Source of the DNA: Deinococcus sp.
GTDB lineage: Bacteria > Deinococcota > Deinococci > Deinococcales > Deinococcaceae
DNA length: 6,926 bases
Direction of reading: 5' to 3'
Assembly (NCBI RefSeq): GCF_025362455.1
Contig: NZ_JANYGJ010000157.1
Span: 1-6,926 of the forward strand
Below, piece after piece: positions 5,637 to 6,926 of this stretch; within the stretch, counting starts at the first letter, position 1; every line of letters begins with the position of its first letter. The position numbers and the translations under genes were made by a program. The notes below the pieces were generated by a model. That model had not been told where the DNA came from. It worked only from the letters and a program-made list of their open reading frames with translations, and made no database searches.

Positions 5637-5663
5637 AGTGTTGGGCGCCGAGGTGAATGTCAG
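5637..5663 (-). promoter_or_regulatory. Candidate leaderless promoter of the DUF4142 gene
   Basis: On the minus strand CTGACA (5663-5658, five of six matches to TTGACA) is followed after 15 bases by AACACT (5642-5637). The latter keeps the important A at position 2 and T at position 6 of the -10 box. Six bases separate this from the GTG at 5630, the spacing expected when transcription starts on the start codon itself. The spacer is short and the -10 poor. A direct repeat AGGTGA (5651-5656 and 5662-5667, 11 bp apart) overlaps it and could bind a regulator. Confidence 0.3.
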
Positions 5664-5735
5664 GTGAGAGCGCCAGTTCGGGGGCGCACCTGGGCCGCTG
5701 CCCCCTTCCCTCAGCAACCGATCATCCCGTTCGCC

Positions 5736-5741
5736 TACCCT
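5736..5741 (+). promoter_or_regulatory. Candidate -10 box for the phosphoesterase gene
   Basis: TACCCT fits the TANNNT pattern and lies seven bases before an ATG at 5749 and 24 bases before the assigned start at 5766. No recognisable -35 lies at the proper distance (5713-5718 is AGCAAC). The remaining intergenic sequence between 5631 and 5765 shows no hairpin or other signal I can support. Confidence 0.25.
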
Positions 5742-5748
5742 GTACACC

Positions 5749-5775
5749 ATGTCCCTGAGTCCAACATGCCCCTGA
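5749..5775 (+). other. Eight-codon ORF overlapping the phosphoesterase start
   Basis: ATG at 5749 opens MSLSPTCP and ends at TGA 5773-5775, overlapping the phosphoesterase ATG (5766) in another frame. It sits seven bases after the TACCCT -10 candidate, the spacing of a leaderless start. It may be fortuitous; if translated it would couple to or compete with the phosphoesterase start. Confidence 0.2.
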
Positions 5776-6662
5776 CGCGGCGGCAATTTCTGACCCGCCT
5801 GGTCGGCTCCGGCGCGGCGCTGGGCCTGCTCGGCGGCGGTGTGGGCGCGGCGCAGGCGTATGTTCCGGCGCAAGTCAACACCAGGCAGACCACCTTGCCG
5901 GGCCTGCTGCGCCCGCTGCGGGCCGCGCTGCTGGCCGATCTGCACTACGGCCCGTTTATCCGGCTGCCGCAGGTGCGCGGCTGGGTGGATCAGACGCTGA
6001 GGACCCGGCCCGACCTGATTTTGCTGCTGGGCGACTTTCTGGACGTGGACCTGGGACGCGGGACGCCGACGGCCTTTCTGGACGAACTGGGGCGCCTGAA
6101 AGCCCCGCTGGGCGTCTGGGGGGTCTGGGGCAACCACGACTACGGCTCGTTCGGGCGGCGCGAGTCCGGCGACCATCCGGGCTGGGAGGCGCAGCGCACC
6201 CGACTGGCGGGTGAACTCTCGCAGCGCGGAATTTCCATGCTGCTCAACGAGGGGCGCCCCGTGCGAGGCGACCTGTACCTGGGCGGTGTGGACGACGCCT
6301 GGTGGGGCACGCCGGACGCCGGGCTGGCCTTCCGGGCGGCTCCGGTGGGCACCGGGCGGCTGCTGATGAGCCACAATCCCGACTACCTGATGCGCCTGGC
6401 ACCCGACTACGGCCTGATGCTCTCCGGCCACACCCACGGCGGCCAGATCAGGCTGCCGGTCATCGGGGCGCCGATTGTGCCCAGCGCCTACGGGCAGCGT
6501 TTCGCCCAGGGCTGGATTCAGGGCGACGGTCCTGATCCGAACAGTACCGAGGCACGCGGCGGCGCGAAGGGTCTGGTCAGCCGGGGCCTGGGCGTCACCG
6601 GGCTGCCGCTGCGCAACCTGTGTCCCAGCGAGATCATCGTGCTGGAACTGGCGCCGGGGTAA
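5766..6662 (+). CDS. Tat-exported YkuE-like metallophosphoesterase
   Basis: The 298-residue calcineurin-like phosphoesterase starts with MPLTRRQFLTRL, a twin-arginine signal (R5-R6-x-F-L). A glycine- and alanine-rich hydrophobic stretch ending near AQA (29-31) follows. All metal-binding blocks are present: D58-L-H60, G89-D-F-L-D93, G122-N-H-D125, H203 (LLMSHNPDY) and G221-H-T-H-G-G-Q227. The GHTHGGQ block and length fit the YkuE/COG1408 group; B. subtilis YkuE is itself exported by Tat. The substrate is unknown; phosphodiesters or pyrophosphates at the envelope are possible. The frame is open back to an ATG at 5664, but those 34 residues have no signal character and would bury the Tat motif, so 5766 is chosen. 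The Shine-Dalgarno is weak (GAG at 5757-5759). The gene is divergent from the DUF4142 gene with 135 bp between starts. Confidence 0.9.
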   Translation: MPLTRRQFLTRLVGSGAALGLLGGGVGAAQAYVPAQVNTRQTTLPGLLRPLRAALLADLHYGPFIRLPQVRGWVDQTLRTRPDLILLLGDFLDVDLGRGTPTAFLDELGRLKAPLGVWGVWGNHDYGSFGRRESGDHPGWEAQRTRLAGELSQRGISMLLNEGRPVRGDLYLGGVDDAWWGTPDAGLAFRAAPVGTGRLLMSHNPDYLMRLAPDYGLMLSGHTHGGQIRLPVIGAPIVPSAYGQRFAQGWIQGDGPDPNSTEARGGAKGLVSRGLGVTGLPLRNLCPSEIIVLELAPG

Positions 6663-6794
6663 GAAGTGGGGCGGGGCAGGGTTACGAGCCTAGCGGGACG
6701 CCCTTTGCGCGTCTGTAGCTGACTGACCTTTCGGTGCGAGCCCGCTGGCGAACCCTCCGGCCACCTGAGACCCTGCACCCCCTTCAGAGCAGAT

Positions 6795-6819
6795 GTCATA
6801 AAAAGGGTCTTTTTATGAC
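6795..6819. repeat. Perfect 11-bp inverted repeat, possible bidirectional terminator
   Basis: GTCATAAAAAG and CTTTTTATGAC are exact complements around a three-base loop (GGT). The arms are AT-rich, unlike the rest of the window. The A-run in one arm and T-run in the other would give a T-tract in transcripts of both strands, as in bidirectional terminators. The stem has few GC pairs, however, so it would be weak. A protein-binding palindrome or the end of a small repeat element are alternatives. It is 132 bases after the phosphoesterase stop. Confidence 0.6.
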
Positions 6820-6866
6820 CGAGCGGAGCGAGTAGTTTTGACTGAGCAGGACGCAGAATGGAGGCG

Positions 6867-6886
6867 CGGGGAGGCTGTTTTCCCCG
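6867..6886. repeat. Short GC hairpin CGGGGA/TCCCCG
   Basis: Six-base arms at 6867-6872 and 6881-6886 enclose an eight-base loop ending in TTT. No T-run follows on either strand, so it is not an obvious terminator. It may be part of the same repeat region as 6795-6819. Confidence 0.4.
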
Positions 6887-6926
6887 TGGTGTAATTCGGA
6901 GTACTGCTCTAAGCAACTGCTCCGCA

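Larger units (their letters stand above)
6663..6926. other. Non-coding region after the phosphoesterase gene, 264 bp to window edge
   Basis: No credible gene is seen here. The one long open frame, on the minus strand from 6916, runs antisense into the phosphoesterase gene and resembles no family. The region contains a small GACGC/GCGTC hairpin (6697-6701, 6709-6713), the perfect inverted repeat at 6795-6819, the doubled motif GAGCGGAGCGAG at 6821-6832 and a CGGGGA/TCCCCG stem at 6867-6886. AGAGCAG at 6786-6792 is inverted as CTGCTCT at 6904-6910. Several nested repeats in a short non-coding stretch suggest an interspersed repeat element, but copies elsewhere cannot be checked here. Confidence 0.6.

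Noticed and set aside
5664..5765. Phosphoesterase start at the ATG at 5664 (34 extra residues)
   Set aside because: It would place the twin-arginine motif 38 residues into the protein; a Tat signal begins just after the ATG at 5766.
5631..6437. Upstream extension of the DUF4142 frame to a 465-codon ORF
   Set aside because: It is antisense to the clearly conserved phosphoesterase, and the extra part is low in family-like sequence (Gln, Arg, Gly and Ala rich). The signal peptide at 5630 marks the natural start.
6663..6780. Possible tRNA or small RNA gene
   Set aside because: No T-arm GGTTCGA-like sequence, no anticodon arm or acceptor pairing could be built.
6518..6916. 132-codon minus-strand ORF at the right end
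   Set aside because: No recognisable domain, overlaps the phosphoesterase 3' end in antisense and crosses the inverted repeat.

Overview
The window looks like chromosomal DNA of a high-GC bacterium, most probably a Deinococcus or close relative. This is inferred from protein character (SigK/RskA-like pair, DUF3455, DUF4142, CHRD and Lipoprotein_15 exported proteins), strong AGGAG ribosome binding sites mixed with apparently leaderless starts, and the repeat-rich gene ends. No rRNA or other decisive marker is present, so the genus is an inference. I see no tRNA, rRNA, CRISPR array or complete mobile element.

Layout: (1) 1-226 holds the possible tail of an unidentified gene (stop at 115-117) and the gnd promoter region. 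(2) 227-1762 (+) is gnd, 6-phosphogluconate dehydrogenase, with a 25-30 residue N-terminal extension. (3) 1770-2387 (-) is an exported DUF3455 protein, convergent with gnd across a 7-bp gap. (4) 2490-3422 (-) is a lipoprotein with Lipoprotein_15 repeats, a CHRD domain and a 13-glycine tail. (5) 3423-3726 is a divergent, GC-rich control region with a nine-G tract. (6) 3740-4330 and 4320-5033 (+) are an ECF sigma factor and its RskA-like zinc anti-sigma factor, overlapping by 11 bp. (7) 5040-5630 (-) is an exported DUF4142 protein, convergent with the anti-sigma gene across 6 bp. (8) 5766-6662 (+) is a Tat-exported YkuE-like metallophosphoesterase. (9) 6663-6926 is non-coding and contains a perfect 11-bp inverted repeat and other repeat-like sequence.

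Apart from gnd, the window is an envelope module: a membrane-anchored sigma/anti-sigma switch surrounded by four exported proteins. A regulon linking the switch to the divergent lipoprotein and perhaps its neighbours is plausible but not shown by the sequence.

The most unusual feature is the number of short tandem repeats at gene starts. The sigma gene begins in a 15-bp repeat whose unit contains ATG, giving three in-frame start codons; the fourth ATG, nearest the Shine-Dalgarno, is out of frame because its unit lacks two bases, and opens a 17-codon overlapping ORF. The DUF3455 gene has six 15-bp units and the DUF4142 gene four near-identical 18-bp units just after their signal peptides. With the poly-Gly tail and the G9 tract, this makes five candidate variable loci within about 3.3 kb.
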